This document shows, one piece after another, positions 61,512 through 64,000 of a DNA stretch of 64,000 nt. A program made the position numbers and the translations under genes. The notes beneath the pieces are model-generated. The model had not been told where the DNA came from. It saw nothing but the letters and a program-made list of their open reading frames with translations, and ran no database searches. Source of the DNA: Acetobacter ghanensis (lineage in GTDB: Bacteria > Pseudomonadota > Alphaproteobacteria > Acetobacterales > Acetobacteraceae). Position 1 is the first letter of the stretch. The number at the start of each line of letters is the position of its first letter. The stretch covers positions 2,079,896 to 2,143,895 of the forward strand of contig NZ_LN609302.1 in the NCBI RefSeq assembly GCF_001499675.1. Direction: 5' to 3'.

Positions 61512-62942
61512 ATGTCCAACCCCGGTGCCTCTGACGAAACGCCTGTCCGTTCCATTTCTCAGCTTGCCGAACTGCTTGCACAGGGCTGCAAACCGCGTGA
61601 TGCGTGGCGCATAGGCACCGAGCACGAAAAATTCGGTTTTGTGCGCCCTGAAGCCACTGTGGGCGAGAACGCACCGCAGGCGGACCACGCGGCTTACGCA
61701 TCACCGCCCTACGCCCCACAGGGCATAGAAAGCCTGCTGCGCAACCTCCATAAATCCGAACCGGATGACTGGACCTCCGTGCTGGATAACGGCCACATTA
61801 TTGGCCTTAAAGGTCAGGGTGAAGCCGCGGGCGCTGCTATTTCCCTCGAACCGGCGGGGCAGTTTGAGCTTTCTGGCGCGCCCCTGCGCACCCTGCATGA
61901 AACAGCGGAAGAACTGGCCCGCCATTTTGATGCCGTGCGCCCGCTGGCGCGCAAGCTGGGGCTGGGTTTTTCTCCCTTGGGCTTCCACCCCACTGCCACG
62001 CGCGCGCAACAGCCGTGGATGCCCAAAACACGCTACGGCATTATGCGGGACTACATGCCCAAGGTCGGCACCCTTGGGCTGGACATGATGCAGCGCACCT
62101 GCACCGTGCAGGTTAATCTGGACTTTGGCTCCGAGCAGGACATGGTGCGCAAAATGCAGGTCTCCATGGCGCTGCAACCTGTGGCCACCGCCCTGTTTGC
62201 CAACTCTCCGTTTGTGGAGGGCAAGCCCAACAACTTCCTGTCCAACCGTGCGCGGGTCTGGACCGATACGGACAATGCCCGCTCGGGTATGCCTGCCTGT
62301 GTGTTTGAAAAAGACTTCAGCTTTGAACGCTATGTGGAATGGGCGCTGGATGTGCCCATGTACTTCATCATGCGGGATGGCAAAATGCGGAACGTGGCAG
62401 GCCGCTCCTTCCGCGCATGGATGCAGGGCGACCGGCAGGACGGGCTGGAAGATGTCACCCCGACTCTGGGGGATTTTGAGGACCACCTGACAACCGCCTT
62501 CCCCGATGTGCGGCTCAAACAGTTTATTGAAATGCGCGGAGCCGATGCCGGTTCGCCCGAAATGATGATGGCCCTGCCCGCTCTATGGACCGGCCTGCTC
62601 TATGACGATGCTGCGCTTGAAGCCGCATGGGAGCTGGTCCGCACCCACCCGTGGGAAGATTACATCAAACTGCGCGAACTCGTCCCCATGATGGGGCTGG
62701 ATACGCCGTGGGGTGAAGGGACGGTCCGTGATCTGGCGGCCCATATGCTGTCCATCGCCATGGATGGTTTGCAGAACCGCGATATGGTGGACGAGCACAG
62801 CCAGACGAGTGAGTGGGTGTACCTTGCTCCGCTTACCGCACTGGCCGCAGGTGCCCCCACACAGGCCGAACACTGGCTGGAACGTTATTATGGCCCGTGG
62901 ATGGGAGATGCCTCGCGCATTTTCCTCGAAAGCGAGATCTGA
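61512..62942 (+). CDS. gshA: Glutamate-cysteine ligase (plant/alphaproteobacterial type)
   Basis: Ligase of 476 residues making gamma-glutamylcysteine. The alphaproteobacterial/plant GCS signature is visible in WRIGTEHEKFGF near 35, SLEPAGQFELSGAPL near 115, CTVQVNLDFGSEQDM near 198 and PLTALAAGAPTQAEHWLERY at the end. The length suits this class. Its stop is directly adjacent to that of the convergent glycosyltransferase gene, with no intergenic bases. With gshB it completes glutathione synthesis. Confidence 0.95.
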   Translation: MSNPGASDETPVRSISQLAELLAQGCKPRDAWRIGTEHEKFGFVRPEATVGENAPQADHAAYASPPYAPQGIESLLRNLHKSEPDDWTSVLDNGHIIGLKGQGEAAGAAISLEPAGQFELSGAPLRTLHETAEELARHFDAVRPLARKLGLGFSPLGFHPTATRAQQPWMPKTRYGIMRDYMPKVGTLGLDMMQRTCTVQVNLDFGSEQDMVRKMQVSMALQPVATALFANSPFVEGKPNNFLSNRARVWTDTDNARSGMPACVFEKDFSFERYVEWALDVPMYFIMRDGKMRNVAGRSFRAWMQGDRQDGLEDVTPTLGDFEDHLTTAFPDVRLKQFIEMRGADAGSPEMMMALPALWTGLLYDDAALEAAWELVRTHPWEDYIKLRELVPMMGLDTPWGEGTVRDLAAHMLSIAMDGLQNRDMVDEHSQTSEWVYLAPLTALAAGAPTQAEHWLERYYGPWMGDASRIFLESEI

Positions 62943-64000
62943 CTACAGCAGAGACAGGAGCCTCTGTTCCAGTCTGGCGGACTGGACAGACGCCCTGAGT
63001 TGCACCCGTGCGCTCTGCCGTGCGGCCTGCCCCATGCCGGTGCGTACCCCCGGACTCAGCACATGAGCCAGCGCGCTGGCCAGTGCCTGCGCGTCACCCG
63101 CAGGCACAACCATACCGCCCCCATCCAGCATGGCTGCATCCAGCCCGGCCTCGGTTGAGGCCACAACGGGTACACCACACATCATGGCTTCGGCTGCAAC
63201 GCTAGGCAGGCCCTCGTGGTCCCCATTTGCGGCCCGCACGCTGGGCACAACAAGAGCTACGGCGTGCTCAAGCTGCTGGCGCAGTTGCGCCGGAGACAGC
63301 AACCCGCAAAACAGACATGGTCCAGCCCCTGCGCCTGTTGCTCCATACTGGCCCGCATTGGCCCGTCCCCCGCCAGCACAACCGGCGGCGTCATGCCCTG
63401 CGCGGCCAGAATACGCAGGGCATCCAGCAGGACCGGAAGGCCCTTTTTTTCCACAAACCGTCCGGCAAAGACCAGTCGGTCAAAAGGCCCGCGCGCCTGC
63501 GCCACATCTTCCGTGCCAATAGCCAGCACTTCCAGCTTACTGGCAGGCACTCCCCGCTCGATGAGCTTGGCCCGCACACCATCGGATACGCATAAAAACA
63601 CAGCGCAGTAATCCAGCAGCGCGCGCCACCGACGCTGAAAAATGGGAGCGGGAAAAACACGTTGGTAATGCCGGTCCTTGAAGGCATCCCCACCATGAAA
63701 CGTAACAGCCAGCGGCAGCCCCAGCTGCTTGGCTATGGGCAGCGCCAACGCGCCCCCCGCCCAAATTGGGCATGTACCACAACGGGCGATAGGTCAGCCA
63801 CAGCGCGGCCAGCCCCCCACCCCATCTGCCTGAACGCCAGCCGCTGGAGTGGCCCCAACATGCGGCCTTCCCCAACAATGCGCATGGCGCTGGCAATATC
63901 CGCCGGAGGGTTGTCCCTATGGCAGCCGACCCAGTAAGGCAGAAGGGAATTGAACGCCATATACTGGCGGCGCATGAAGGCCTTTTCGGAGGCAGGTAAA
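62943..64000 (-). pseudogene. GT4-family glycosyltransferase, two frameshifts, 5' end outside window
   Basis: The C-terminal two-thirds of a group-1 glycosyltransferase. The visible 5' frame (FMRRQYMAFNSLLPYWVG) breaks at a C6 tract on plus (63753-63758); one extra base joins it to LALPIAKQLGLPLAVTFHGGD. The second frame has FAGRFVEKKGLPVLLDAL and breaks at CCC (63303-63305), where one extra base joins FAG to LLSPAQLRQQLEHAVAL and the donor-binding NGDHEGLPSVAAEAMMCG, with the E-x7-E glutamates present. The fold is complete once both bases are restored. It runs off the right edge, so the start is not seen. The acceptor polysaccharide is unknown. Confidence 0.8.

Overview
The window looks like a chromosomal segment of an acetic acid bacterium, most likely Acetobacter (Alphaproteobacteria, Acetobacteraceae). 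The evidence is moderately high G+C, alphaproteobacterial marker families (ATP12 chaperone, COQ9, MucR/Ros, PmtA, Tim44-like protein, DUF177-rpmF-plsX-fabH-ihfA-merR order, ffh-rpsP-rimM-trmD-rplS order) and a ctaB/ctaD-type remnant of the aa3 cytochrome oxidase cluster of the kind described for Acetobacter pasteurianus. I see no prophage, insertion sequence, CRISPR array, rRNA operon or integrated island. One tRNA gene (proline, GGG) is present. Species assignment is inference.

Layout. 1-12.9 kb, mostly minus strand: an EF-G gene cut by the left edge, rpmB, a small hypothetical gene, an Atm1-type ABC exporter, a Nudix gene on plus, glnD, mutS and a TPR-glycosyltransferase protein. 13-21 kb, plus strand: M32 carboxypeptidase, a major-royal-jelly-like secreted protein, thrC (frameshifted), an M16 peptidase and TldE/PmbA pair, and a Tim44-like protein. 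21-28.6 kb, minus strand: relic cytochrome oxidase cluster (degenerate ctaD, intact ctaB, a 45-residue membrane protein), pmtA, gshB, and an Lrp / GT2-GtrA / GT39 cluster whose GT39 gene carries two frameshifts. 28.7-32.1 kb, plus strand: trxB, an LsrB/VtlR-like LysR regulator, an AT-rich gap, mucR and ihfB. 32.1-36.4 kb: a DUF4130-UdgX fusion, murJ, an AI-2E-family exporter and tRNA-Pro. 36.5-45.3 kb: merR, ihfA, fabH, plsX, rpmF, DUF177, bamE, then def-coq9-marR-ompR-histidine kinase. 45.5-52.7 kb: rpsU, leuBDC, rplS, trmD, rimM, rpsP, ffh. 52.8-64 kb: a Spy-like periplasmic protein, ATP12, AsmA, an RluC/D-type synthase, rarA, lolA, ubiA, rsmE, gshA and a frameshifted glycosyltransferase running off the right edge.

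Most of the window is housekeeping: translation, lipid and leucine synthesis, glutathione synthesis (gshA and gshB both present), DNA repair (mutS, rarA, UdgX) and envelope biogenesis (bamE, lolA, murJ, asmA). The most unusual signal is the ctaD homologue. It is an intact reading frame overlapping ctaB that keeps both low-spin heme ligands but has lost every copper-B and high-spin-heme ligand. Five one-base homopolymer discrepancies fall in only three genes (thrC and two glycosyltransferases); they are either assembly errors or genuine decay, and raw reads would decide.
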